The notes under the pieces are model-generated. The model made no database searches. It had not been told where the DNA came from and saw nothing but the letters and a program-made list of their open reading frames with translations. A program made the translations under genes and the position numbers. Source: Dactylosporangium sp. AC04546 (lineage in GTDB: Bacteria > Actinomycetota > Actinomycetes > Mycobacteriales > Micromonosporaceae). Taken from it: a stretch of 64,000 bases of DNA. The DNA is taken from NCBI RefSeq assembly GCF_022095675.1, contig NZ_JAHYSG010000015.1:82070-146069 (forward strand), in the 5' to 3' direction. Within the stretch, counting starts at the first letter, position 1. Each line of letters starts with the position of its first letter. Below are positions 1 to 8,340 of this stretch, in pieces.

Positions 1-278
1 TCTACGAGCAGGACACCGAGTCGGCCGAGTCGACCGACTTCCAGCAGGGCAGCTCCGTCGAGTTCGACAGCCCGGACGGCACGCACTACGAGGAGCAGAA
101 CTTCACGAACTACAGCAACGACTCGTACGACTCGAACCACATCTTCGCGGCCGAGGGCTCCGAGGAGTCGCACCAGTCGCAGTTCGCGGAGCTGGACGCG
201 CTGCGTCAGTCCTTCGCCTCCGAGTTCACCCAGGGCACCGAGTACCACGGCGAGGGTGGCCAGCTGACCGCCAACTGA
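1..278 (+). CDS. Acidic low-complexity protein, C-terminal part (5' end outside window)
   Basis: The reading frame begins at base 3 and stops with TGA at 276-278. The visible 91 residues are rich in Ser, Asp, Glu, Gln, Tyr and Asn with few hydrophobic residues, so this looks like a disordered acidic tail. The family is not recognisable and no catalytic motif is visible. A strong inverted repeat follows 24 bp after the stop, consistent with this being the last gene of its transcript. Confidence 0.6.
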   Translation, partial: YEQDTESAESTDFQQGSSVEFDSPDGTHYEEQNFTNYSNDSYDSNHIFAAEGSEESHQSQFAELDALRQSFASEFTQGTEYHGEGGQLTAN

Positions 279-301
279 CCCGTCTTCCACACGCACGGCA
301 C

Positions 302-334
302 CGGCCGGTCGCCCCTCGCACGGGCGACCGGCCG
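302..334. terminator. Bidirectional intrinsic terminator
   Basis: Perfect 13-bp stem (302-314 with 322-334) and 7-nt loop, followed on the plus strand by a T-rich tract of alternating T with C or G. It lies between convergent genes ending at 278 (plus) and 372 (minus), where a shared terminator is expected. Confidence 0.75.
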
Positions 335-371
335 CTGTCTGTGTGTCTCTCTGTGTCTCAGGACGTCCCGG

Positions 372-1268
372 TCACGACCAGGTCATCACGATCTCGCGCT
401 CGAAGTTCACGTAGCCGGCCCGCGCGAACGCGGCCGCCATCGGGGTGTTGCCGACGTCGGTCGTCGCCCGGATCCGGGGCACGTCCTGGGCCGCGAGCAC
501 CCTGGTGCCCTCCCCGAGGACGTCGTGGATGTAGCCGTGGCCGCGGTGGGCGGGCAGCACCCCTAGGTACGCGATGATCGGGTTGTAGTCGTTGCGGGCC
601 GGGAACACGAACCCGACGGGCTCGCCGTCCGGCAGCGTCGCGACCCGCCACCAGTCCCGCGGGCCCGGCCAGCGCACCAGTTCGCCGTGGAAGTGCTCGG
701 CCGCGACCTCCCGAGGCGTCGCCGAGGCCAGGTCGGCCCGGGAGTGCGCGTCGAGCGTGCCGTCCAGGGTCGCGGTCATGAGGTCGAGCGCCTCGGCGTC
801 GTCGCGGAAGCCGCGGTACCGCAGCCGCCCGGAGTCCTCCGGCAGCGGCGTCCCGGCCCGCCATTCGAGCCGCAGCCGCTCCACCAGCAGGCTCGCCCCG
901 GCCCGCTCGGCCACGGCCATGCGGCCCCGGACCGGGCCGGGCTCGGTGTCGCGCCAGTCGGAGCGCAGGAACCTGGTGTAGGGCGGCCGGCCGGGCATCG
1001 CTGCGAGCGCGGCGGCCAGCACTGCGTCGGCGGCGTCCTGGTGCCCGTCGGCGTAGTCGAGGATGTCGAGCAGGTAGGGCTCGCCGGTGCGCGACCACCA
1101 GGCGAGCCGGGCGGCGAGCCGGTCACCGTCGAGCGCCACCCACATCCAGTCGGGGCGGCGGCGTCCCGCGGCGAGGTCGTCGTCGAGCTCGTCGTTCAGC
1201 TGATAGGGCAGCGACCGGAACAGGTCGAGCTCGTCCCGCCCGCGGATGGGGCGGATGTCGTACTGCAT
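372..1268 (-). CDS. GNAT family N-acetyltransferase
   Basis: 298 aa. The C-terminal third carries the acetyl-CoA binding motif of GNAT enzymes (VLPAHRGHGYIHDVL, about residues 225-240), followed by the usual N-x-P-M-x-x-x-F-x-x-x-G-Y pattern. The N-terminal half is a degenerate second GNAT-like region, as in two-domain actinobacterial acetyltransferases. ATG at 1268 was chosen because GGAG lies 7 nt upstream; the open frame continues to 2126 but that part overlaps the HxlR gene and has no support. Substrate unknown. It could be cotranscribed with the HxlR-peroxiredoxin gene 77 bp upstream. Confidence 0.8.
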   Translation of the reverse strand: MQYDIRPIRGRDELDLFRSLPYQLNDELDDDLAAGRRRPDWMWVALDGDRLAARLAWWSRTGEPYLLDILDYADGHQDAADAVLAAALAAMPGRPPYTRFLRSDWRDTEPGPVRGRMAVAERAGASLLVERLRLEWRAGTPLPEDSGRLRYRGFRDDAEALDLMTATLDGTLDAHSRADLASATPREVAAEHFHGELVRWPGPRDWWRVATLPDGEPVGFVFPARNDYNPIIAYLGVLPAHRGHGYIHDVLGEGTRVLAAQDVPRIRATTDVGNTPMAAAFARAGYVNFEREIVMTWS

Positions 1269-1345
1269 GTGCTGTCTCCAAGGAGGACGAAGCGGTACAT
1301 GGCGGGCTCCTCCTCCCTGGCGGTCGTTCGCCACCGACGAGAGTT

Positions 1346-2194
1346 CTACCGGGTGCGGGCCTGCGGATGCAAACGGGTTACGGTCGCGAGCATCTCGTCG
1401 ACCGAGCCGGCCGGGTCGGTGACCGGGAACTGCACCGCCCGCACCACGGCGCCCGGGTCGGCCAGCAGCGTGAGCCGCTTGAAGCGGTCGACGCCGGCGG
1501 CCCGGAACGTCGGCAGCCGCAGCCCGGCGGCGAGCCGCCCGTCCTGGTCGGAGCGCAGCGGGAACGGCAGCCGCGCGTGGGCGGCGAACGCGTCGAGCTG
1601 GTCGGGCCGCTGGGTGCTGACCCCCTCGATCCGCACGCCGGCGGCGGCGAACTCGCCGGCCCGGCGCGCGTACGTGAGCGACTCCAGCGTGCAGCCGGCG
1701 GCGCCCGGGATGTCGCCCCAGCCCGGCGGGTGGCCCTGGGTGCCGGGGGCGAAGGCGCCGGGGAAGAAGTACAGCACCGTCCACCCCGGCAGGTCGATCC
1801 CGGGGATCCGCCGTCCGGGCAGCGCGTGGACCCGGCGCACCTCGGCCTCGCCCGCCGCCCCGGTGAGGGTGCCGTCCCCGGCGACGTGCCGGCTGCCCCA
1901 GTCCTGCAGCGCCACGAGCACCGGCAGGAGACCCTCCCCCTTCGCCGTGAGCAGGTAGTCGTAGCGCGGCGGGTGCGCCGAGTACGCCCGCCGTTCGAGC
2001 ACGCCGTGCTCGACGAGGCTGGTGAGCCGCTCGGTGAGCGCCCGGCGGCTCACGCGGAGCTCGCGCTGCAGGCCGTCGAAGCGGGTGGTGCCGCCGGCGA
2101 CGTCGCGCACGATGAGGAACGTCCACCAGTCGCCCATCACGCCGAACGCCTGCGCGATCCCGCAGTCGGCGTCGGCCAGGTCCTCGCGCCGCAC
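1346..2194 (-). CDS. HxlR-type winged-helix regulator fused to a peroxiredoxin-like domain
   Basis: 282 aa. Residues about 1-105 form an HxlR winged helix (CGIAQAFGVMGDWWTFLIVR, then FDGLQRELRVSRRALTERL as recognition region). Residues about 125-275 are an AhpC/TSA-like thioredoxin fold: WTVLYFFPGAF, a Gly-Cys-Thr-x-Glu motif that would hold the peroxidatic cysteine, and a DGRLAAGLRLPTF segment. GTG at 2194 has GGGAGG 7 nt upstream; upstream in-frame starts (ATG 2245, GTG 2257) fall inside a palindrome and would add a non-family tail. The likely role is a thiol-redox sensor that represses itself and the divergent MFS gene. This last point is inference. Confidence 0.8.
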   Translation of the reverse strand: MRREDLADADCGIAQAFGVMGDWWTFLIVRDVAGGTTRFDGLQRELRVSRRALTERLTSLVEHGVLERRAYSAHPPRYDYLLTAKGEGLLPVLVALQDWGSRHVAGDGTLTGAAGEAEVRRVHALPGRRIPGIDLPGWTVLYFFPGAFAPGTQGHPPGWGDIPGAAGCTLESLTYARRAGEFAAAGVRIEGVSTQRPDQLDAFAAHARLPFPLRSDQDGRLAAGLRLPTFRAAGVDRFKRLTLLADPGAVVRAVQFPVTDPAGSVDEMLATVTRLHPQARTR

Positions 2195-2232
2195 CGCCGC
2201 ACCTCCCGTCGCTTCCCCTCGGGCACCCAGTC

Positions 2233-2259
2233 TAGTAGGTTCCATTTTGGAACTCACTA
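2233..2259. promoter_or_regulatory. Palindromic operator between HxlR fusion and MFS gene
   Basis: 27-bp dyad centred on 2246: arms TAGT(N3)TTCCA and TGGAA(N3)ACTA around TTT, with the inner G/C pair also matched. It is the only AT-rich stretch here and lies between divergent genes starting at 2194 (minus) and 2278 (plus). HxlR dimers bind such inverted repeats; the assignment to this regulator is inference. Confidence 0.6.
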
Positions 2260-2277
2260 TTCCGACGGGGGTGGCGC

Positions 2278-3525
2278 GTGCCGGTCTTCTGGCGCTGGTG
2301 GACGGCCGGCACGGCCAGCCAGGCGGGTTCGGCGGTCGGTGCGGTGGCGCTGCCGCTCACCGCGCTGACAGTCCTTTCCGCGAGCCCGTTCGAGATGGGC
2401 CTGGTGGCCGCGGCCGGGTACCTGGCCTGGCTGGTGCTCGGGCTGCCCGCCGGGGTGCTCGTGCAGCGCCTGCCCATGCGCGGCACGCAGGTCGGCGCCG
2501 ACCTGGCCCGCGCGGCGGCGGTCGCATCGGTCCCGCTCGCCTGGTGGCAGGGCGTGCTCACGGTGGCCCAGCTCGTCGCCGTCGCGCTGGTGGTGAGCGT
2601 CGCGAGCGTGATCTTCGACGTGGTGACCGCGACGTACCTGCCCACGATCGTCGACCGCGACCGCCTCCAGGCCCGCAACAGCCTCAACTCGGCCACCCAG
2701 GCCGCGACCCAGCTCGGCGGCCCGTCGCTCGGCGGCGTCGCGGTCCAGGCGCTCGGCGCCGTGCCGACGCTGCTCGTGGACGCGGTGAGCTACCTGGTCT
2801 CGGCCGCGTTCCTGCGGACCCTCCCGGCCCGGCCCCGCACGACGCCCGCCGCGGCGGCGGGGCCCGGCGGGCTCGCCGCGATCCGGGAGGGGTGGCGGTT
2901 CGTGACGCGCCATCCGGTGATGGCACCCGGGATGTGGGTCGCGACCGCGGTGAACTTCGTGTGCGGGGCGCAGCTCGCGCTGTACCCGCTGTACCTCGTG
3001 CGGGAGCTGCACGCGCCGGCCGCGGTGGTCGGCGTGCTGCTGGCCGCCGAGGGGGCCGGCACGCTCGCCGGGGCGGCGCTGACGCCCGCGGTCGCGCGGC
3101 GGTTCGGCACCGCGCGGGCGCTCGTCGCGGCCGCGGTCGTGGCGCTCGGCGGGGCGCTGCTCATCCCGGCCGGCGCCGGTCCGGGCGCCTACGCCGCGTT
3201 CGCCGTGGGCAACGTGGTCTTCGCCGGCGGGGTCGTGGTGCTCAGCGTGACGACGCGGACGTACCGGCAGCTCGCCAGCCCGCCGGAGCTGCTGTCCCGG
3301 GTGGTGGCCACGGTGCGGTTCGTGTCGTGGGGGGCGATCCCGGTGGGCGGGCTGCTCGGCGGTACCGTCGCCGGACTGCTCGGCGCCCGCTGGACGCTGG
3401 TCCTGTTCGCGGTCGCGGCCGCCGCCGCACCGGCCGTGCTGCTGCGCTCACCGATCCGCCGGCTGCGCGACCTGACCGACCTCGCCGTCGCCGACCCCGC
3501 TCCGTCACCGGTGGCCGTCCGGTAG
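2278..3525 (+). CDS. MFS transporter (12 TM, EntS/DHA3-like exporter)
   Basis: 415 aa, hydrophobic throughout with about 12 predicted membrane helices and an internal cytosolic loop near residues 190-215. The N-terminal pattern FWRWWTAGTASQAG and the loop DRDRLQARNSLNSATQAATQ match the MFS subgroup that includes enterobactin exporter EntS and macrolide efflux proteins. GTG start at 2278. It is divergent from the HxlR-peroxiredoxin gene with the 27-bp dyad between them, so it is probably the target of that regulator and may export an oxidising or antimicrobial compound. Substrate unknown. Confidence 0.8.
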   Translation: MPVFWRWWTAGTASQAGSAVGAVALPLTALTVLSASPFEMGLVAAAGYLAWLVLGLPAGVLVQRLPMRGTQVGADLARAAAVASVPLAWWQGVLTVAQLVAVALVVSVASVIFDVVTATYLPTIVDRDRLQARNSLNSATQAATQLGGPSLGGVAVQALGAVPTLLVDAVSYLVSAAFLRTLPARPRTTPAAAAGPGGLAAIREGWRFVTRHPVMAPGMWVATAVNFVCGAQLALYPLYLVRELHAPAAVVGVLLAAEGAGTLAGAALTPAVARRFGTARALVAAAVVALGGALLIPAGAGPGAYAAFAVGNVVFAGGVVVLSVTTRTYRQLASPPELLSRVVATVRFVSWGAIPVGGLLGGTVAGLLGARWTLVLFAVAAAAAPAVLLRSPIRRLRDLTDLAVADPAPSPVAVR

Positions 3526-3588
3526 CGCTGCCGCCGGGATCTCGGGCGCCCACCGCAACCATCGACGCCCGTCGCAGGTCCTACCGGT

Positions 3589-4377
3589 ATGCGCAGAACC
3601 CTGGCCGTCGTCGCGGCCCTGCTCGTCCTGGCCGGCTGCGGTTCGTCCCCGTCGCCCTCGAGCGCGCCGGCCGCCTCAACGGCCGCCACCTCGACGCCGG
3701 CCACCGAACCGGCGCCGAGCCCGACGCCCGGCCGGTGCTCCGACCCGCAGCTCGACGACCGGCAGGTCACGTTCGCCGACGCCCAGGGGGTGTACCTCAC
3801 CGGCTACGTCCTCGGCACCGGGCGCACCGCCCTCGTCCTCGCCGCGCAGGCCAGCGCCAACGCCTGCTCGTGGCTGTCGTGGGCGAGGCAGCAGGCCGCG
3901 GCCGGCTACCGGGTCCTGGCCTTCGACTTCAACGGCGAGGGCCGCTCCCGGCGCGGCCCCGGCTCGACGCTGCCCGGCGACGTGACCGCGGCGGCCGCGT
4001 TCGCCCGGGCGCAGGGCGCGACGGCCGTCGTGCTCATCGGCGCGTCCCGCGGCGGCACCGCCGTGCTGACCGCCGCGCCGGCGGTCAGCCCGACCGCGGT
4101 GGTGAGCCTGTCGGCGCCGTCGAGCTACAGCGGCATGGACGCCCTCGCGGCGGTGCCGAAGCTGACGGCCCCGGTGCTGTACCTCGCCGCGACGGGCGAC
4201 AGCGGCTTCGCCGAGGACGCCAAGGCCCTGCACGCCGCAACCCCGGGCGACCGGCGCACCCTCCAGCTCGTCCCCGGCGCCCTGCACGGCACGGCGTTCG
4301 TGACGATCAGCGCCGAGGGCGCCCCGGAGGCGATCACCGCCCTGACCGCGTTCCTCAAGGCCAACGCGCCGGCCTAG
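3589..4377 (+). CDS. Lipoprotein alpha/beta-hydrolase (dienelactone hydrolase-like)
   Basis: 262 aa. The signal peptide ends in a lipobox (LVLAGC, Cys at residue 18), so the protein should be membrane-anchored on the outside. A Ser/Thr/Pro/Ala linker follows (residues 20-50). The hydrolase core has the nucleophile elbow GASRGG with Ser at about residue 150, and a late HGTAF histidine. An aspartate in the TGDSGF segment would complete the triad. Substrate unknown; small esters or lactones are typical for the fold. The stop overlaps the end of the convergent hotdog gene by 4 bp. Confidence 0.75.
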   Translation: MRRTLAVVAALLVLAGCGSSPSPSSAPAASTAATSTPATEPAPSPTPGRCSDPQLDDRQVTFADAQGVYLTGYVLGTGRTALVLAAQASANACSWLSWARQQAAAGYRVLAFDFNGEGRSRRGPGSTLPGDVTAAAAFARAQGATAVVLIGASRGGTAVLTAAPAVSPTAVVSLSAPSSYSGMDALAAVPKLTAPVLYLAATGDSGFAEDAKALHAATPGDRRTLQLVPGALHGTAFVTISAEGAPEAITALTAFLKANAPA

Positions 4378-4829
4378 GTACGGCGGACGCGCCAGTCGAA
4401 GGTGCCCTCGCAGACCGTGGTGCCCGACTCGTCGGTGATGACGGCCGTCGTCGTCAGGCGGGCGCGGTCGGTGCGGGACGCGAAGAGCTCCGCCAGGGCC
4501 GCGCGGGCCGCCGCGTCCAGCACGCACGTCGCGGTCAGGCGGCCGCGGGCCGGGGCCAGGAAGCGCAGCGTCGCCGACGCGCCCAGCGGGACCACGCCCG
4601 TGAAGTCCGACGGGCCGGTGCAGGCGGCGATCACCGCGGCCAGGCCGGCCGCGTCGGCGAGGGCGGCCAGGCCGCTCGCGTGCAGGGAGCCGATGACGTT
4701 CGTCAGGGCGGCCGGCACGGTGGCGGCGACCTCGGCCGCGCCGTCCGCCGCGCGCAGCACCTCGACGCCGGCGGTGCGGTTGGCCGGGATCGGCTCCAGC
4801 AGGGAACGGGCCAGGGCGGTGGTGTCCAT
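4374..4829 (-). CDS. Hotdog-fold protein (PaaI/DUF4442-like thioesterase)
   Basis: 151 aa. The sequence has the hotdog pattern of PaaI/DUF4442 proteins: a hydrophobic helix GSLHASGLAALADAAGLAAV followed by strands with LGASATLRFLAPARG. It probably hydrolyses or binds acyl-CoA. It is the last gene of the oxidoreductase operon, 29 bp after the ferredoxin gene, and ends 4 bp into the convergent lipoprotein gene. The true substrate is not visible from sequence. Confidence 0.7.
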   Translation of the reverse strand: MDTTALARSLLEPIPANRTAGVEVLRAADGAAEVAATVPAALTNVIGSLHASGLAALADAAGLAAVIAACTGPSDFTGVVPLGASATLRFLAPARGRLTATCVLDAAARAALAELFASRTDRARLTTTAVITDESGTTVCEGTFDWRVRRT

Positions 4830-4858
4830 CGCGCGAGTCTGCGCGCGCCGGGTGACGC

Positions 4859-5086
4859 TCAGGTGGCCGGCGTGTAGCGGTACACCGCGAACACGAAGTC
4901 CGGGCAGACCAGCTGGCACGCCGTGCAGCCGGTGCAGCCGTCGTGCAGTTCGGGGTAGCGGTAGCCCTGCTCGTTGACGGTCGCCGACATCGTCAGCACG
5001 CTCGGCGGGCAGGCGGTGATGCACAGCTCGCACCCCTTGCAGGCCTCGGCGTCGATCTGCAGCGTGCCGCGGGTGGTCCGGCTCAC
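4859..5086 (-). CDS. 2[4Fe-4S] ferredoxin, delta subunit of 2-oxoacid:ferredoxin oxidoreductase
   Basis: 75 aa with two complete CxxCxxCxxxC clusters (CKGCELCITACPP near residue 16, CTGCTACQLVCPD near residue 50), each followed by Pro. This is the electron-transfer subunit of KorD/VorD type. GTG at 5086 overlaps the gntR stop by four bases (GTGA) and has GGAGG 4 nt upstream, which decides the start over the longer frame to 5122. It should accept electrons from the TPP-dependent alpha/beta subunits encoded upstream. Confidence 0.88.
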   Translation of the reverse strand: MSRTTRGTLQIDAEACKGCELCITACPPSVLTMSATVNEQGYRYPELHDGCTGCTACQLVCPDFVFAVYRYTPAT

Positions 5087-5793
5087 GACTCCTCCTCGAT
5101 GACGGCCGCCACGTCGGTCCACAGTGGACCGTCCTGGCCGTCCGGTGCGACGAAGACCCCGCGGCGGCGCAGCGCGCGCACCGCGTTGTCGGCGGTCAGG
5201 TGCAGGTGGGCCAGGGCCGCGGCGCCCGCCGCGTCGACCCGGCCGTCGCGCAGCGCCACGTACTCGGCGTGCAGCGCGGTCCGCTCCTCGGGCAGCGCGT
5301 CGTCGATCGAGAACCGGGCCGCGGCCGGCACCAGGCCGCTGAACGTGCGCAGCAGCGCCCGCAGGTGGTTGCCGGCGCCGGCGACGTTGACGACCCGGCG
5401 GAACTCGCGGGCCAGCGACTCGTACTCGGCCGGGTCGTCGCAGCGGGCCAGGGCCTCGTCGAGCTTGCCCAGCGCCTCGGCGACCGCCGGGTCGCGGCGG
5501 GCGGCGACGCGCCGGTTGGTCAGGGCGCTGAGCATGCCGTACAGCGCGAACGCCTCCCGGACCGTCTCCTCGCCGAAGGCGCCGACGTGGGCGCGGCGGT
5601 AGTGCGCCCGGTCGACGAGCCCGTCGCGTTCGAGCTGGATGAGGGCCTCGCGGACCGGCACCCGGCTCACGCCGAGCTCGGCGGCGACCTCGTCGAGGTC
5701 GATGCGCTGGCCGCTGCGCAGGCTGCCGTCGAAGAGCCGGCCCAGGATGTGCGCGGCCACGGCCTCGCTGGTGTTGGCGCGCTCCAGGGTCAT
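5083..5793 (-). CDS. GntR-family (FadR/FCD subgroup) transcriptional regulator
   Basis: 236 aa. The N-terminal winged helix (residues about 10-75) contains LAAELGVSRVPVREALIQLE-like sequence, the GntR signature. The C-terminal all-helical FCD region (about 85-215) has the spaced Asp/His positions for a metal-bound acid ligand. ATG at 5793 is preceded by GGAGG supplied by the 89-bp repeat element. It is encoded inside the operon between beta subunit and ferredoxin, so it likely controls this operon and the divergent alcohol dehydrogenase. The ligand is probably a carboxylic acid or acyl-CoA of the pathway (inference). Confidence 0.88.
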   Translation of the reverse strand: MTLERANTSEAVAAHILGRLFDGSLRSGQRIDLDEVAAELGVSRVPVREALIQLERDGLVDRAHYRRAHVGAFGEETVREAFALYGMLSALTNRRVAARRDPAVAEALGKLDEALARCDDPAEYESLAREFRRVVNVAGAGNHLRALLRTFSGLVPAAARFSIDDALPEERTALHAEYVALRDGRVDAAGAAALAHLHLTADNAVRALRRRGVFVAPDGQDGPLWTDVAAVIEEES

Positions 5794-5879
5794 GCGCCCT
5801 CCGCTTCGCTCCGGCCGCATGCCGTCCAGACTGAGCCCATGGTGACCGGCCTCCTCCGCTTCGCTCCGGAACCGGTCAC
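5791..5879 (-). repeat. 89-bp stop-to-start intergenic element, copy A
   Basis: Read on the minus strand it begins with GTGA (stop of the beta-subunit gene) and ends with the ATG of gntR. It matches copy B at 9565-9653 at 79 of 89 positions without gaps. Element positions 1-8 (GTGACCGG) pair with 31-38 (CCGGTCAC). A 17-nt sequence CCGGAGCGAAGCGGAGG occurs twice (positions 11-27 and 66-82); the second copy supplies the Shine-Dalgarno of gntR. Confidence 0.85.
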
Positions 5880-6646
5880 GGTGTCACCAGCTCGCCGAGC
5901 GGATAGGTGGCCTCCATCGTGCCCTGCTGGTACTGCGGGCCCTCGGCGGTCGGCACGAACCAGCCCGTCGGGCACATCGTGAGGATCTCGACCAGGCTGA
6001 AGCCGGCGCCGCTGAGCTGTGTCTCGAAGGCCTTGCGGAGCATGCGCTTGGCCTGCAGTACCGCCGCCGCGTTGGACACCGCGCCCCGCGCCACGTAGGC
6101 CGTCCCGCGCAGCCCGGCGACGAGGTCGGCGACGGGGATCGGGTAGCCGTGCGCGGCCGGGTCGCGCCCCTCGATGCTGGTCTTGGTCCGCTGGCCGAGC
6201 ACGGTGGTGGCGGTCTGCTGTCCGCCGGTGTCGCCGAACACGCCGTTGTTGAGCATCACGCAGGTGATGTTCTCGCCGCGGGCGGCGGCGTGCAGCACCT
6301 CCTGCAGGCCCTCGTTGGCCATGTCGCCGTCGCCCTGGAGGGTGAAGACGGCGACGCCGGGCCGGACCCGCTTGATGCCGGTGGCGCAGGCCGGGGCCCG
6401 GCCGTGCAGGCACTGCAGCACGTCGACGTCCATGATGCGCACGAAGCTGCCGTAGCAGCCGTGCCCGACGACCCCGATGGTCCGCTGCACGATGTCGAGC
6501 TCCTGCAGTACCTCCAGCAGGATGCGCAGGGCGACGGGCTCACCGCAGCCGGGGCACAGCGAGTGCTCGCCCAGGATCAGGTTCGGCTTGAAGTCGGCGA
6601 CCTTGCGGGCGTCGCGGACCGGCGGGCCGCTGGTGTCGATGGTCAT
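5876..6646 (-). CDS. 2-oxoacid:ferredoxin oxidoreductase, beta subunit (TPP-binding)
   Basis: 256 aa. The protein has the beta-subunit signature CPGCGEP (about residue 32) and the thiamine pyrophosphate motif GDGDMANEGL (about residue 105) followed by NNGVFGDTGGQ. Together with the alpha and gamma subunits it decarboxylates a 2-oxo acid to the acyl-CoA and reduces ferredoxin in the cytosol. The ATG overlaps the alpha-subunit stop by 4 bp. It is closer to the Kor/Vor (2-oxoglutarate or branched-chain) type than to one-chain pyruvate enzymes; the substrate cannot be decided from sequence. Confidence 0.9.
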   Translation of the reverse strand: MTIDTSGPPVRDARKVADFKPNLILGEHSLCPGCGEPVALRILLEVLQELDIVQRTIGVVGHGCYGSFVRIMDVDVLQCLHGRAPACATGIKRVRPGVAVFTLQGDGDMANEGLQEVLHAAARGENITCVMLNNGVFGDTGGQQTATTVLGQRTKTSIEGRDPAAHGYPIPVADLVAGLRGTAYVARGAVSNAAAVLQAKRMLRKAFETQLSGAGFSLVEILTMCPTGWFVPTAEGPQYQQGTMEATYPLGELVTP

Positions 6647-7707
6647 GCGGTCGCCTCCAGGATGCGCTCACGGATGACGGGGGCGTCGAGCAGCGGCCCG
6701 TAGGACAGGCCCGACTCGGCGATGCTGACCCCGCCGATGAACCGCACGGCGCGGCGGTCGGCGGCGTGCAGCCGGACGTCGTCGAGCATCTGCCCGGCGT
6801 TGAGCTCGAACACCAGCACGTTCCGGGCGCCCTTCGTCGCGGCTTCGAGGGCCGCGCCGGGGAACGGCCACAGCGTCACCGGCCGGAACCAGCCGACGCG
6901 GTGCCCCTCGGCGCGCAGCTCGGCGACGACGTGCTCGACGAACTTCGCCGCCGAGCCGAACGCGACGACCACGGTCTCGGCGTCCTCGACGTGGGCCTGC
7001 TCGTGGCGGGCCTCCAGCTCGGCGATGCGGTCGAACTTCTCCGCGATCGCCCGCCAGTGCCCGTCCGGCCCGGGTCCGGGGTCGGTGGCCTTGCCCATCG
7101 CCCAGGTCCACACCTGCCGGCTGCGGCCGGTGCCGCCGCCGGTGCCGTCCAGCACCCAGTCCTTCGGCGGCAGCGGCCCGAAGTCGCGCGGCGAGACGTC
7201 CACGCCGACCCGGGTCTGGGCGAGCAGCGGGTCACCGTACAGCACGACCGGCGCCCGGTGCCGGTCGGCGAGGTGGAACAGCAGCTGGGTGTGCTCGACC
7301 GCCTCCGGCACGTCCTTCGGCGCCAGGGTGATCGTGCGGTAGTCGCCCCAGCCGCCGCCGCGGGTGGCCTGGAAGTAGTCCTGCTGGTTGCGGGCCAGGT
7401 TGAACACGACGAACGGGGTCTCGTTGAGCGCGGCCTCGGCGATCGCCTCCTGCATGAGCGCGATGCCCTGCCCGCACGAGCCGGTGGCGGCCCGCGCGCC
7501 GGCGGCCGCGGCGCCGAGGGTCATGTTGACGCCCTCGATCTCGCTCTCCGCGTTGAGGCACACGCCGCCGGCCGCCGGCAGCCGCCGCGACATCTCCTCC
7601 AGCAGGCCGGTGAACGGCGACATGGGGTACCCCGCGAAGAACCGGCAGCCGGCCGCGATCGCCGCCTCGGCGATGGCGGCGCCGCCCTCGAGCAGCTGGA
7701 GCGTCAT
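6643..7707 (-). CDS. 2-oxoacid:ferredoxin oxidoreductase, alpha subunit
   Basis: 354 aa. The N-terminal pyrimidine-binding domain has GGAAIAEAAIAAGCRFFAGY, then the conserved ESEIEGVNMTLGAAAAGAR segment and TRGGGWGDYR; the C-terminal half (about 230-350) is the transketolase-C-like domain (VVVAFGSAAKFVEHV). This is the usual Kor/Vor alpha layout and length. It overlaps both neighbours by 4 bp, giving strict translational coupling gamma-alpha-beta. Confidence 0.9.
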   Translation of the reverse strand: MTLQLLEGGAAIAEAAIAAGCRFFAGYPMSPFTGLLEEMSRRLPAAGGVCLNAESEIEGVNMTLGAAAAGARAATGSCGQGIALMQEAIAEAALNETPFVVFNLARNQQDYFQATRGGGWGDYRTITLAPKDVPEAVEHTQLLFHLADRHRAPVVLYGDPLLAQTRVGVDVSPRDFGPLPPKDWVLDGTGGGTGRSRQVWTWAMGKATDPGPGPDGHWRAIAEKFDRIAELEARHEQAHVEDAETVVVAFGSAAKFVEHVVAELRAEGHRVGWFRPVTLWPFPGAALEAATKGARNVLVFELNAGQMLDDVRLHAADRRAVRFIGGVSIAESGLSYGPLLDAPVIRERILEATA

Positions 7708-8330
7708 GCGTCCGCCCCCGCCCGCAGCGCCCGGATGTTGGCCTCGGCGTGCTGGCGCCGGTACGGCGGGAGCAGCCTGGTCATCGCGTCCTCCAGCTCC
7801 TGCGCGGCGACGAGGCGCGCCCGCGCGTTGTAGGCCCCGAGCAGCACGAACCCCAGCGCGTTCGGGGCGCCGGCCGCCTGGGCGACGGCCTTCGCGTCGA
7901 CCGTGACGACCCGCAGGTCGGCCCGCAGGTGCGCCGGGTCGACGAGCGGCGCGTTGGCCAGGACGAACGCCCCGGGCCGCAGCCGCTCGACGACGTGCTC
8001 ACTGAAGCGGTGGTGGGCGAGGATCGCCGAACCGGCGGTGGGCAGGATGGGCAGGGCCCGCAGCGGCGCCGCGCCGACGACGACCGATGCCTTCGACGGC
8101 CCGCCGCGCATCTCCCCGCCGTAGTCGGCGGCGAGCATGGCGTGGCGGCCCTCGCTGGTGGCGGCCTCGGCGAGGGTCTTGGCGAGCAGCTGGATGCCCT
8201 GGCCGCCGATGCCGCTGACCACGACCTCCCACTCGCCGGTGCCGTCCCACGCGACCGGCCCGTCGCCGGCGCCCCCGGCCGCCGGATGCATCCCGGGGCC
8301 GCGGGCGGTCGCCACCTGAGTTCCGTCCAT
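7704..8330 (-). CDS. 2-oxoacid:ferredoxin oxidoreductase, gamma subunit
   Basis: 208 aa. After a variable 33-residue leader comes the gamma-subunit signature VVVSGIGGQGIQLLAKTLAE (about residues 36-55) and YGGEMRGGPSKASVVVG, both typical of POR/KOR gamma chains. First gene of the operon; ATG at 8330 has GGGAGG 5 nt upstream. Transcribed from the minus-strand promoter in the 8341-8388 region and overlaps the alpha gene by 4 bp. Confidence 0.9.
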   Translation of the reverse strand: MDGTQVATARGPGMHPAAGGAGDGPVAWDGTGEWEVVVSGIGGQGIQLLAKTLAEAATSEGRHAMLAADYGGEMRGGPSKASVVVGAAPLRALPILPTAGSAILAHHRFSEHVVERLRPGAFVLANAPLVDPAHLRADLRVVTVDAKAVAQAAGAPNALGFVLLGAYNARARLVAAQELEDAMTRLLPPYRRQHAEANIRALRAGADA

Positions 8331-8340
8331 GCTGGCCTCC

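Noticed and set aside
2022..4877. 951-codon plus-strand open frame
   Set aside because: Runs through the MFS and lipoprotein genes in another frame; Arg/Gly-rich shadow with no domain.
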